Assembly (NCBI GenBank): GCA_963169195.1
Contig: CAUJDN010000119.1
Span: forward strand, 1-35,443
Length of the DNA: 35,443 bases
Direction of reading: 5' to 3'
Origin: Acidobacteriota bacterium
GTDB lineage: Bacteria; Acidobacteriota; Vicinamibacteria; Vicinamibacterales; UBA2999
Shown here: one piece after another, positions 1-7,384 of the stretch
Numbering within the stretch: position 1 is the stretch's first letter
Layout: the number at the start of each line of letters is the position of its first letter
Translations under genes and position numbers: made by a program
Notes under the pieces: model-generated
What the model was told of the DNA's origin: nothing
What the model saw: only the letters and a program-made list of their open reading frames with translations
The model's database searches: none

Positions 1-32
1 CCGAACCCCAGAACCCAACACCCAAGACCGGG

Positions 33-38
33 TATACT
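33..38 (+). promoter_or_regulatory. Candidate -10 box of the MerR-family gene
   Basis: The hexamer TATACT (5 of 6 to TATAAT) is preceded by GGG and lies 22 nt before the ATG at 61, which would put transcription start near 45. A GGAG sits almost against the ATG. No convincing -35 box is visible, because the upstream 30 bases are a degenerate GAACCC-type repeat. Confidence 0.35.
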
Positions 39-60
39 GTCGTGCGGGACACGTCTGGAG

Positions 61-501
61 ATGCCAGCACCCAAGCGGGAGCTCTACAAGGCCGTCGAGG
101 TGTGCGAAGTCGCCGGGGTGCGTCCGTACGTGCTGCGCTCCTGGGAGGCGGAGTTCCCGCAACTGGGGCAGGCTCCTCCGAGCGGCGGGGCGCGCACCTA
201 TCGGCGGGAAGACGTCGAGATGGTGCTGCGCATCAAGTCCCTGGTGTTCGGGGAGGGCCTGACGCTGGCCGGCGCGCGGCGACGGCTGGAGGAGTCCGAC
301 GACGGATCGGAGCGTCCGACGGTGCTGGTCGAGGAGGTTCTGGGCGAGCGGGCACGCGAGCGCGTGCGCGCCGTGCGCGACGGCCTGCGGGGCATCCTGC
401 AGATGCTGTCCAGCGACGGCACGCCGACCGAGTTCGTGCTGGCGGCGTCGGCACCCGAGGCCAGACGCGGGGGCAAGGGCGCCCGGCGACGAAGCGCGTG
501 A
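61..501 (+). CDS. MerR-family transcriptional regulator
   Basis: This 146-residue protein opens with a winged helix-turn-helix of the MerR type at residues 7-70. The sequence YKAVEVCEVAGVRPYVLRSW is the helix-turn-helix, and the wing carries the RTYRREDVE segment typical of MerR DNA-binding domains. Residues 72-85 (GLTLAGARRRLEE) match the second HTH-like helix pair. There is no recognisable ligand-binding domain: the tail (residues 85-146) is charged, Arg/Ala-rich and probably helical, so this is a short stand-alone MerR like those that often sit near tRNA or housekeeping genes. Its ligand and targets cannot be read from the sequence. The ATG at 61 begins the conserved fold directly. A tRNA-Pro gene follows 60 nt downstream on the same strand. 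Confidence 0.9.
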   Translation: MPAPKRELYKAVEVCEVAGVRPYVLRSWEAEFPQLGQAPPSGGARTYRREDVEMVLRIKSLVFGEGLTLAGARRRLEESDDGSERPTVLVEEVLGERARERVRAVRDGLRGILQMLSSDGTPTEFVLAASAPEARRGGKGARRRSA

Positions 502-561
502 GCGCAGGGCCGTGCCCGCCGCGTGGGGCGCGTGCCGTGCCGCGCGGAGCAAGTGCAGTAT

Positions 562-639
562 CGGGATGTAGCGCAGCCTGGCTAGCGCGCCTGCTTGGGG
601 TGCAGGAGGTCCCGGGTTCGAATCCCGGCATCCCGACCA
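562..639 (+). tRNA. tRNA-Pro (anticodon GGG)
   Basis: A full cloverleaf can be folded. The acceptor stem CGGGATG pairs with CATCCCG, the anticodon arm is CCTGC / TTGGGGT / GCAGG with anticodon GGG, and the T arm is CCGGG TTCGAAT CCCGG. Discriminator A636 is followed by an encoded CCA (637-639). G34 reads CCC and CCU proline codons. Confidence 0.96.
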
Positions 640-693
640 CGTCATGAACCGCCGCGAGGCCGCGTCGCGCCTCGCGGCGTCCGGACCCGACAC

Positions 694-1089
694 ATGAACA
701 AGAACGGAATCGTTGCGGTCGTTGTCGTCATCACCGCGGTCGTGCTGGTGGGGCTCTGGGTGATGCGCAGCGGGCAGAACCGCCCGGGCGGGCGCCGGTT
801 CGACTGCTCGGCGCCGCCTTCGGCTCCCGCGAACCTCGCGTACACGAAGAACGGCGATATGGTGACCGGCACCTGGACGGCGCCCACGGGCGAGAACCTG
901 CCGACCACGTACGTCATCGAGGTGGGCAGCCAGGCCGGCCTGAACAACCAGGGCACCTACGTGGTTCCCGCGACGCAGACCAGTTTTGGCCGTTCGACGC
1001 CGGCGGGGACGTACTTCGTTCGCGTCTACTCACGCAACGCCTGCGGGACGAGCCCGGCCTCGAACGAGGTCTCGTTCTCGGTGCCCTAG
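694..1089 (+). CDS. Membrane-anchored fibronectin type III-like protein
   Basis: The 131-residue product has a short Met-Asn-Lys-Asn N-terminus followed by one hydrophobic helix (about residues 5-23, VAVVVVITAVVLVGLWVM). The rest is predicted to be outside the membrane. From about residue 40 the sequence follows an FN3 pattern: SAPANLAYTKNGDMVTGTW opens the sandwich, YVIEVGSQAG is the central strand, and AGTYFVRVYSRNACGTSPAS resembles the conserved F-G strands that end such domains. Two cysteines, one near residue 31 and one in RNACG, could form a disulfide in the periplasm. No catalytic residues are visible and the function is unknown. The ATG at 694 was chosen because a longer reading frame from 595 runs through the tRNA gene. 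Confidence 0.8.
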   Translation: MNKNGIVAVVVVITAVVLVGLWVMRSGQNRPGGRRFDCSAPPSAPANLAYTKNGDMVTGTWTAPTGENLPTTYVIEVGSQAGLNNQGTYVVPATQTSFGRSTPAGTYFVRVYSRNACGTSPASNEVSFSVP

Positions 1090-1127
1090 GCGACGCGGGC
1101 GCCGGACCACGCGTTCGGCCAGTGACC

Positions 1128-2192
1128 ATGCGTCGGCTCGTCCTGTTCTCTGGGCTGGTGACGGCCGCGGCGGTCGGCACCGCGACCCTGGGGGTGCCGG
1201 AGGCCGTGACCGGCGCCTACGGCGCTCGCGTGTACCCGGCGATTCAGTCGGTCGTCACGCCGCTCTCCAACCGTACCCGCGTTCCCGTGTTCGACGTCGT
1301 CGTGCTCGGCCTGGGGCTGGGTCTGGCCGTGTCTGCCGTCGTGGCCGTGCGGCGGGCCTGGAAGCGCCGCCGCCTGGCGCCGCTTGCGCGCGTCGTCCTG
1401 ATCGGGCTGGCCGTGTTGTCGGCGGGCTACCTGTGGTTCCTCGTGGCCTGGGGAGAGAATTACCGGCGGCCTGGCGTCGAGGCGTCCATCGAAGGGTTCC
1501 AGCCGGACCGCGTGACGCCCGCCGCGGTGCGCGCGCTGGCCGATCGCGCCGTCGAGCAGGCCAATCGCCTGCACGCGCCCGCGCACGCGCAGGGGTTTCC
1601 GGATCTCGACGCCGTGCCGCGTGCCCTGGCCGAGGCTCTGCACCGGGTGGAACGCGAGCTCGGCCGGCCGACGCCCACCGTCTTCGCCACGCCCAAGCGG
1701 CCGCTCACGGCGCCCTACATGCGGGCGGTGGGCGTGAGCGGCATGCTCGCGCCCCTGTTCCTCGAAACCTATCTCAATCCCGACCTGACGGGTCCGGAGC
1801 GTCCCTACGTGCTGGCGCACGAGTGGGCGCACCTGTCGGGCTTTGCCCCCGAAGAGGACGCGAGCTTCGTCGGCGTCCTGGCCGCGCTTCAGGCCGACGT
1901 CGCCTCGCGGTACAGCGGCTGGCTGTTCCTGGTGTTCGAGGCCGCGCGACAGCTGCAGCCGGTGACCCGGGACCTGGTGCTCGCGGGGCTGGCGGAGGGC
2001 CCCCGCCGGGACCAGCGGGCCATCGAGGCCCGCCTGCGGAGCCGCGTGCCCTGGCTGGACCGCGCGAGCTGGGTCGCGTACGACCGGGCCATCCGCGCGC
2101 AGGGCGCCGAGTCGGGCGTGGCCGGATACGGGCGTGTGGTGCAGTTGCTGCTCGGCAGCGGTGCACTCGAGCGGGCGCGGGCCACGTCGTGA
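1128..2192 (+). CDS. DUF3810-like membrane zinc metalloprotease-type protein
   Basis: This protein of about 354 residues has three hydrophobic helices in its first 115 residues and then a soluble domain with an HExxH zinc motif, HEWAH (H231, E232, H235), followed by LSGFAPEEDASF. The downstream Glu-rich stretch fits the third ligand position in DUF3810-type proteins, whose biochemical role is not established. The HEWAH motif with the three-helix N-terminus supports a membrane-bound metallopeptidase, but no substrate can be named. The start could be the GTG at 1122 or the ATG at 1128; the ATG is preferred. The stop codon overlaps the GTG start of the next gene (GTGA, 2189-2192), so the two genes are almost certainly translationally coupled. 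Confidence 0.75.
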   Translation: MRRLVLFSGLVTAAAVGTATLGVPEAVTGAYGARVYPAIQSVVTPLSNRTRVPVFDVVVLGLGLGLAVSAVVAVRRAWKRRRLAPLARVVLIGLAVLSAGYLWFLVAWGENYRRPGVEASIEGFQPDRVTPAAVRALADRAVEQANRLHAPAHAQGFPDLDAVPRALAEALHRVERELGRPTPTVFATPKRPLTAPYMRAVGVSGMLAPLFLETYLNPDLTGPERPYVLAHEWAHLSGFAPEEDASFVGVLAALQADVASRYSGWLFLVFEAARQLQPVTRDLVLAGLAEGPRRDQRAIEARLRSRVPWLDRASWVAYDRAIRAQGAESGVAGYGRVVQLLLGSGALERARATS

Positions 2193-3262
2193 CGCGCACG
2201 CTGGCGGTGGACCCCGAGCGGCCCGATGCCGCCGCGATTGCCGAGGCGGCGGCCGTCATCCGCCGTGGAGGGTTGGTCGCCTTTCCGACGGAGACCGTGT
2301 ACGGGCTCGGGGCCAACGCGCTCGATGCCGACGCGATCCGCCGCATCTTCGAGGCCAAGGGCCGCCCCTCGACCGACCCGTTGATCGTGCACCTCGCGCA
2401 TGTCGGGCAGTTGGAGCAGGTGGCGTCGCATGTGCCGCCCGAGGCGCGGAGGCTGGCGCGGGCGTTCTGGGCCGGGCCGCTGACGCTGGTCCTGCCCAAG
2501 AGGCCGGAGATCCCGGACGCGGTGACGGCCGGGTTGCCATCGGTGGCGGTGCGCGTGCCCGCCCACCGCGTGGCAAGGGCGCTGATGGAGACGGCGGGAG
2601 TGCCGGTGGCGGCGCCCAGCGCCAACCGCTTCGCGCGGCCGAGCCCGACGCGGGCGGCGCACGTGCTCGAGGATCTCGGCGGCCGGATCGACCTCGTGCT
2701 CGATGGCGGGCCGACGCCCATCGGCGTCGAGTCGACGATCGTGGACTGCACGGTGTCGCCGCCCGTGCTGCGGCGCCCCGGAGGCGTCACGCGCGAGCAG
2801 TTGCTGGCCCTCGTGCCCGACCTGGTGGTCGAGGCGCGCGCGGCCGACGCGGGCACCGCCCAGCCGGCCCCGGGACAGCTGCTCCGGCACTACGCCCCCC
2901 GCGCCCGGGTGACGCTCTACGAGGGGACGGGGGCAGCGGTGGTCGAGCGCGTGGGCCGCGATGCGCGACACCTGGCCGGGCAGGGGAGCCGCGTGGGCAT
3001 CCTGGCGCCCGAAGAAGACGTGATGGCACTGGCGCCGCGCATCGCGGCGCTGGCGTCGAGCGGGCGCGTGATGGCCCGCGCCTTCGGGCCACGGCGCGAT
3101 CCGGACGAGGCGGCGCGGCGGCTGTTCGACACCATGCGCGCCCTCGACCGGGAGGGTCCGGACGTGATGCTGGCCATCGGGGTGGGCGCCGAGGCGATTG
3201 GCGCCGCGATTCACGATCGGTTGTTGAGAGCGGCGGAGGGACGCGTTGTCCGGGTGCGGTGA
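2189..3262 (+). CDS. Threonylcarbamoyl-AMP synthase, Sua5/YrdC/TsaC family
   Basis: This 357-residue enzyme makes L-threonylcarbamoyl-AMP from threonine, bicarbonate and ATP, the first step of tRNA t6A37 modification in the cytoplasm. Family marks are FPTETVYGLGANA (residues 32-44), the KGRP nucleotide-binding motif (57-60), the SANRF segment (around residue 145) and GVESTIVDC. The length and the segment after GQLLRHYAPRA show the long Sua5 form with the extra C-terminal domain, rather than the short YrdC/TsaC form. The start is a GTG overlapping the upstream stop. The frame remains open for about 400 codons before this, but that part is the shadow of the upstream metalloprotease gene. Confidence 0.93.
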   Translation: MTRTLAVDPERPDAAAIAEAAAVIRRGGLVAFPTETVYGLGANALDADAIRRIFEAKGRPSTDPLIVHLAHVGQLEQVASHVPPEARRLARAFWAGPLTLVLPKRPEIPDAVTAGLPSVAVRVPAHRVARALMETAGVPVAAPSANRFARPSPTRAAHVLEDLGGRIDLVLDGGPTPIGVESTIVDCTVSPPVLRRPGGVTREQLLALVPDLVVEARAADAGTAQPAPGQLLRHYAPRARVTLYEGTGAAVVERVGRDARHLAGQGSRVGILAPEEDVMALAPRIAALASSGRVMARAFGPRRDPDEAARRLFDTMRALDREGPDVMLAIGVGAEAIGAAIHDRLLRAAEGRVVRVR

Positions 3263-3275
3263 GGCGGGGCTGCGG

Positions 3276-3536
3276 GTGGGCGGCGCGTGCGCCCGTCGGC
3301 CTCGCTTCGCGCGGTGGGCGCTGGCTGCGCCAGCGTGGGCGCGGCCTGCGGCCGCGTTGGGCCACGGGTGGGCGGCCTGCGGCCCGTGAGGGCAGTCGTG
3401 CTGCGGGCGTGTGCTTTCGCCGACGCGATCGCAGCGAGCGCCCACCGCGCGGAGCGACCCACGGCGCGCAGCGCCGCCACTCCCTTCGCGAGGCCCGCGT
3501 TGCGTCGCAACGCCCACGCCGGCGCAGCCGGCGCCC
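3276..3536. repeat. GTGGGC-hairpin tandem repeat array A
   Basis: This spacer between two convergent genes is built of units with a constant GTGGGC followed by a self-complementary core. At 3314-3355 the pattern is GTGGGC, GCTGGC-TGC-GCCAGC, GTGGGC, GCGGCC-TGC-GGCCGC, giving an exact 21-nt period with 6-bp stems and 3-nt loops. The left part is written GTGGGC; from about 3440 the right part is written GCCCAC, with cores GGCGC-GCA-GCGCC, GCGTTGC-GTC-GCAACGC (3497-3513) and GCCGGC-GCA-GCCGGC (3518-3532). Stem sequences differ between units but the pairing is kept. It could serve as a two-way transcription end or as a REP-like element. Confidence 0.8.
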
Positions 3537-4082
3537 TTACCGTTTCAGCTCTCCCCGTCGCAGCTGCCGGTACATCTCGAGCGAGTCGCGGATGATCTGC
3601 ACGGCGTCCTCGGTGCCGAGGAAGTTCTCGACGACCACCTGCTTGTTCTCGAGGATCTTGTAGTCCTCGAAGAAGCGCCTGATCTCGCGGAGCATGTAGG
3701 CGGGCAGGCTCTTGTGATCGGGATAGTCGGTGACGGCGGGGTCCTTCGTGCTCACCGCGATGATCTTGTCGTCGATGCCCTTCTCATCTCGCATCCGCAT
3801 GACACCAATCGCCCGCGCTTCTACGATCGTGAGCGGCATGACGGACTCCTGGCCGAGGACGAGGGCGTCGAGCGGGTCCCAGTCGTCGCAGTACGTGCGG
3901 GGGATGAAGCCGTAATTGGCGGGGTAGTGCACCGCGCTGTGGAGCACCCGGTCGAGGCGGAGGAATCCGGTCTCCTTGTCGAGCTCGTACTTGTTCTTGC
4001 TGCCCATCGGCACCTCGATCACCACCGGGAAGGCGGATTCGATGAGGTGGTCGTCGACATAGACGTCATGCCACGCGTGCAT
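3537..4082 (-). CDS. ppa: Inorganic pyrophosphatase, family I
   Basis: This soluble 181-residue enzyme hydrolyses pyrophosphate to two phosphates and so pulls biosynthetic reactions forward. It carries the family I signature DDWDPLD at residues 66-72 (metal-binding D67, D69 and D72), the N-terminal [10 protein letters not shown] motif with its catalytic basic residues, and [12 protein letters not shown]. The length is normal for bacterial family I. The start [11 protein letters not shown] was chosen because it aligns with the usual N-terminus; an ATG 39 nt upstream (4121) would add an unfamiliar extension and run towards the divergent operon. A TATGAT hexamer ends 6 nt before this ATG and no Shine-Dalgarno sequence with normal spacing is seen, so a leaderless mRNA is likely. 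Confidence 0.97.
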   Translation of the reverse strand: MHAWHDVYVDDHLIESAFPVVIEVPMGSKNKYELDKETGFLRLDRVLHSAVHYPANYGFIPRTYCDDWDPLDALVLGQESVMPLTIVEARAIGVMRMRDEKGIDDKIIAVSTKDPAVTDYPDHKSLPAYMLREIRRFFEDYKILENKQVVVENFLGTEDAVQIIRDSLEMYRQLRRGELKR

Positions 4083-4088
4083 CCCTTG

Positions 4089-4094
4089 ATCATA
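4089..4094 (-). promoter_or_regulatory. Candidate -10 box for a leaderless ppa transcript
   Basis: On the minus strand TATGAT (5 of 6 to consensus) is separated from the ATG at 4082 by exactly 6 nt, so transcription would begin at or next to the start codon. The same spacing recurs at other genes in the window. Confidence 0.4.
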
Positions 4095-4108
4095 GTTGAC
4101 CCGGATTC

Positions 4109-4117
4109 TGCTACTAT
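4109..4117 (+). promoter_or_regulatory. Candidate extended -10 promoter of the Mo-hydroxylase operon
   Basis: TGCTACTAT fits an extended -10 (TGn plus TACTAT at 4112-4117). Transcription would start near 4124, leaving a 15-nt leader that includes a strong GGGGGAG ribosome binding site (4129-4135) ahead of the ATG at 4139. No good -35 box at 16-18 nt is evident. Only 56 bp separate this operon's start codon from that of divergent ppa. Confidence 0.3.
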
Positions 4118-4138
4118 TCACACGATTTGGGGGGAGCC

Positions 4139-4774
4139 ATGCCAGAAGGCCCGATCACCAGTGTGCCCGGCGGCCAGCCGGGAGTGTCCCGACGCAATTT
4201 CATCAAGGGCGTGATTGCCGCGGGGGCGACCGTGTCCGCGTCGGCGTACCTCTTCCGCGCGAACATCGCCGGCCAGGACAGCTCGCTGCCAGGATCGGTG
4301 GAGCGCCTCATCACGCTCAACGTCAACGGGCAGGAGCGCCGTGTGGACGTGCTCAAGCACGAGACGCTCGCGATGACCCTGCGCTACAAGCTCGGCCTGA
4401 CCGGCACGAAGCTGGGATGCGACCGGGCGGAGTGCGGCGCGTGCACCGTCCTGGTGGACGACGTGCCCCATTACTCGTGCTCGGTCCTCACGCACACGGT
4501 CCGGGGCCGGAAGATCGTGAGCATCGAAGGGCTGGCGGCGCCCGACGGCACGCTGCACCCGGTGCAACAGGCCGTGGTGGACGGCCAGGGCTTCCAGTGC
4601 GCGTTCTGCATGCCGGGCTTCGTCATGACGGCGGTCGGCTACCTGAAGACCAATCCGAACCCGACGCGGGCCGAGATGGCCCACGGACTCTCCGGCAATC
4701 TGTGCCGCTGCGCGGACTACAACAAGATCCTCGACGTCATGATGAATGCCGCCGAAGGGATGCGGAGGGCCTGA
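4139..4774 (+). CDS. Tat-exported [2Fe-2S] subunit of a xanthine dehydrogenase-family molybdenum hydroxylase
   Basis: This 211-residue electron-transfer subunit starts with a twin-arginine signal, SRRNFIKG (residues 17-24), followed by a hydrophobic helix, so the folded enzyme should be exported to the periplasm. A plant-type ferredoxin domain follows with C94, C99, C102 and C114 as ligands. The helical second domain carries C154-x2-C157 and C189-x-C191 for the other [2Fe-2S] cluster. This arrangement is the same as in E. coli PaoA and other aldehyde or isoquinoline oxidoreductase small subunits. A GGGGGAG ribosome site fixes the ATG at 4139. It begins the operon FeS-Mo-FAD-cytochrome b-unknown, and the next start lies one nucleotide past its stop. 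The substrate cannot be read from this subunit. Confidence 0.93.
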   Translation: MPEGPITSVPGGQPGVSRRNFIKGVIAAGATVSASAYLFRANIAGQDSSLPGSVERLITLNVNGQERRVDVLKHETLAMTLRYKLGLTGTKLGCDRAECGACTVLVDDVPHYSCSVLTHTVRGRKIVSIEGLAAPDGTLHPVQQAVVDGQGFQCAFCMPGFVMTAVGYLKTNPNPTRAEMAHGLSGNLCRCADYNKILDVMMNAAEGMRRA

Positions 4775-4775
4775 G

Positions 4776-7373
4776 ATGGCGGACTACAAGCTCATCGGCA
4801 AGAACTACGTCACGCCGGATCTCGTGGCCAAGGTCACGGGTAAGGCGCGCTATGCCGAGGATTACCGCGCCGAAGGCATGCTGTTCGTCAAGCTGCTGCT
4901 CAGTCCGCGGCCGCACGCGCGGGTCACGCGCATCGACGCCAGCGCCGCGCTGTCGATGCCGGGTGTCCACGCGATCCTGACGGCCGACGACATGCCCGCG
5001 CCCCCCCCGCCGCCCGCGCCCCCGCCGGCGCCGGCGCCAGCCGCACCCCGGCCGCAGGGAGAGGCAGGCGCGCCGGGTGCCGCCGCAGGGGCGGCGGCTC
5101 CCGCCGCGGCCGCGGCGGCCGCCGCGCCCGCAGCCGCTCAGCCGCCGGCACCGCCGCGGCCCAGGGTGCCGGCCGAAGTGGCCCTGACCAAGGAGCCGGT
5201 CTACGAGGGCGAGCCCATCCTGGCCGTGGCAGCCGACTCGGAAGACATCGCCGCCGCCGCCATCGAGCGGATTGTCGTGGAGTACGAGCCGCTCCCGTTT
5301 GTCATCGACCCGCTCGACTCGCTCAGGCCCGGGGGCCCCGACGGCCGCCTCGAGGGCAACGTGTTCGTCGGGGCGAACGTCGAGACGCTGAAGTGGACGG
5401 CGGCGGACATCGCCCGGATCGAGGCCGGCACGTTCCCCGCCGACGCCGCGGCGTCCGAGACGCTGGTCTTCGGCGACGTGGAGAAGGGCTTCGCGGAAGC
5501 CGACCTCGTCATCGAGCGCGACCACTACCAGCAGACCACCAGCCACCAGCCGCTCGAGTCGCGCACGGCCATGGCGTACTGGCAGAACGGCAAGTGCTAC
5601 CTCCATGGGTCCACGCAGAGCGTGGCCCGGACGGTGGCCGCGGCTGCGGGATGGATCGGCATCAAGCCCGAGGAACTGGTGCTCATCAGCGAGTACACCG
5701 GCGGCGGCTTCGGCAGCAAGATTCCGGGAGCGCAGTCGATGGCGATACCGGCGCTGCTGTCCAGGAAGCTGAACGGCCGGCCGGTGATGATGCGCATCTC
5801 GCGCGAGGAAGAGACCTACATCGGACGCACCCGGCCCGGCTACCAGGGCTGGCTCAAGATGGGGTTCAAGAAGGACGGTCGCCTCACGGCCATCGACATG
5901 TTCATCGTCGAGGCCGCCGGGCCCTACCGCCGCCAGGGCGACCACGCGACGTCGGCGAACAACACGTCGCTGATGTACCAGGTGCCGAACATGCGCTTCC
6001 GCGGTGTCTCGGTGGCCACCAACACGCCGCCCGGCACGTCGCAGCGTGCCCCGGGCGGCCTCCAGGCGTCGGTGATGGTCGAGCCGATGGTGGACGAGGC
6101 GGCGCGCAAGCTTGGACTGGATCGCATCGCCATCCGCAAGATCAACTCGCCGGAAGGGCAGGCGCAGTTCGGCCTGGCGCCGGTGAACGCGCCGCCGGGA
6201 CGCCCGCGCAACAAGGTCACCAGCTGCTTCGTCAAGGAGTGCCTGGACAAGGGCGCCGAGTTGTTCAACTGGGCGGAGCGGTCGAAGCGCAGCGGCCAGC
6301 GGCGCGGGAACAAGGTCACCGGCGTCGCCGTGGCCACGGGGTCCTACACGGCCGGCTCGATCGGCGTCGACGGCCTGTCCGTCCTCAAGCCGGACGGCAA
6401 GCTCTACATCCACCAGGGCATCGGCAACCTCGGCACCCACTCGGTCATCGACACCGCGCGTGTCATCGCCGAGCAGGTGGACATGCCGTGGGAGAAGTGC
6501 GTGGTGGTGTGGGGCAACACCGGCAACCACGTGGCCTGGAGTTCGGTGCAGGCCGGCAGCCAGACGACGTATGCGCACAGCCGCGCGAACTACGCCGCGG
6601 GCCAGGCGCTCAAGCGCAACCTGCAGGAGCTGGCCGCGCTCGAGCTCGGCGGCGCGCCCGACGACTACGACGTCGGCGGCGAGCGGGTGTTCCGGAGGGG
6701 CAATCCCGGCCGTGCCATTCCGTTCGCCAAGGCGGCGGAGCTCGCCATCAAGCGGGGCGGGAAGTTCGACGGTCACGAGGTGCCGAAGGAGCTGAACGGC
6801 ATGACCAAGGCCTCGGCCGCCGCCCTGGCGGGCCTCGGTCTGATGGGCGTGGCGCGCGACAACCTGCCGCGCGACGGCTCCACCTACTCGTTCCAGGCCG
6901 CGTTCATCGAGGTCGAAGTCGACGTGGAAACCGGCGTCTACCGCATCGTCGACTATCTGGCGGTGGTCGATGTCGGTACCGTGATGCACCCGAACTCGCT
7001 CGGCGGCCAGATCCACGGCGGCGGCATCCAGGGGTTCGGCCACGTGCGCAGCCAGAACCTGGTCTACGACCGGCACTACGGCGCGGGGCTGTCGAACCGG
7101 ATGTACAACAACAAGCCGCCCACGCTGCTCGACGTTCCCGTCGAGCAGCCGATGCGGTGGGCGGCGGTCGAGTTGCCGGATCCGACGAATCCGATTGGCG
7201 CGAAGGGCATCGGTGAGCCGGCCATCGGTGCCGGTGGCGGCGCCCTCATCTGCGCGCTCGCCGACGCCGTGGGCGACGGGATTCTCCGGCGGACGCCGGT
7301 GCACCCCGAGCAGATACTCATGTCGCTGGCCGCCGGCAAGCCGGCGTATGAAACGCTGACGGCGTTCATCTAG
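4776..7373 (+). CDS. Molybdopterin-binding catalytic subunit, xanthine dehydrogenase family
   Basis: This 865-residue large subunit hydroxylates or oxidises a substrate at a molybdenum-pterin centre. The N-terminal 'a/b hammerhead' (VTGKARYAEDY, then ILTADD) is followed by cofactor-binding segments, including TGGGFGSK at residues 308-315, and by the catalytic glutamate in AKGIGEP (E814). It has no signal peptide of its own, so export would be by hitchhiking on the Tat-bearing FeS subunit. A Pro/Ala-rich low-complexity stretch (about residues 73-131) interrupts the hammerhead between ILTADD and the YEGEPILAVAA strand, where relatives have a short loop. The nearest well-known analogues are periplasmic aldehyde oxidoreductases (Pao) and isoquinoline oxidoreductase; the substrate is unknown. 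Confidence 0.93.
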   Translation: MADYKLIGKNYVTPDLVAKVTGKARYAEDYRAEGMLFVKLLLSPRPHARVTRIDASAALSMPGVHAILTADDMPAPPPPPAPPPAPAPAAPRPQGEAGAPGAAAGAAAPAAAAAAAAPAAAQPPAPPRPRVPAEVALTKEPVYEGEPILAVAADSEDIAAAAIERIVVEYEPLPFVIDPLDSLRPGGPDGRLEGNVFVGANVETLKWTAADIARIEAGTFPADAAASETLVFGDVEKGFAEADLVIERDHYQQTTSHQPLESRTAMAYWQNGKCYLHGSTQSVARTVAAAAGWIGIKPEELVLISEYTGGGFGSKIPGAQSMAIPALLSRKLNGRPVMMRISREEETYIGRTRPGYQGWLKMGFKKDGRLTAIDMFIVEAAGPYRRQGDHATSANNTSLMYQVPNMRFRGVSVATNTPPGTSQRAPGGLQASVMVEPMVDEAARKLGLDRIAIRKINSPEGQAQFGLAPVNAPPGRPRNKVTSCFVKECLDKGAELFNWAERSKRSGQRRGNKVTGVAVATGSYTAGSIGVDGLSVLKPDGKLYIHQGIGNLGTHSVIDTARVIAEQVDMPWEKCVVVWGNTGNHVAWSSVQAGSQTTYAHSRANYAAGQALKRNLQELAALELGGAPDDYDVGGERVFRRGNPGRAIPFAKAAELAIKRGGKFDGHEVPKELNGMTKASAAALAGLGLMGVARDNLPRDGSTYSFQAAFIEVEVDVETGVYRIVDYLAVVDVGTVMHPNSLGGQIHGGGIQGFGHVRSQNLVYDRHYGAGLSNRMYNNKPPTLLDVPVEQPMRWAAVELPDPTNPIGAKGIGEPAIGAGGGALICALADAVGDGILRRTPVHPEQILMSLAAGKPAYETLTAFI

Positions 7374-7384
7374 GAGGAACCGAG

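Noticed and set aside
986..2188. A 400-codon extension of Sua5 towards its N-terminus.
   Set aside because: It overlaps the HEWAH metalloprotease gene in another frame and is Arg/Gly-rich without motifs; the family start matches the GTG at 2189.
3276..3536. Insertion sequence or transposon remnant in the repeat-rich spacers.
   Set aside because: No transposase fragment, terminal inverted repeats or target duplication can be seen; the structure is tandem short units.
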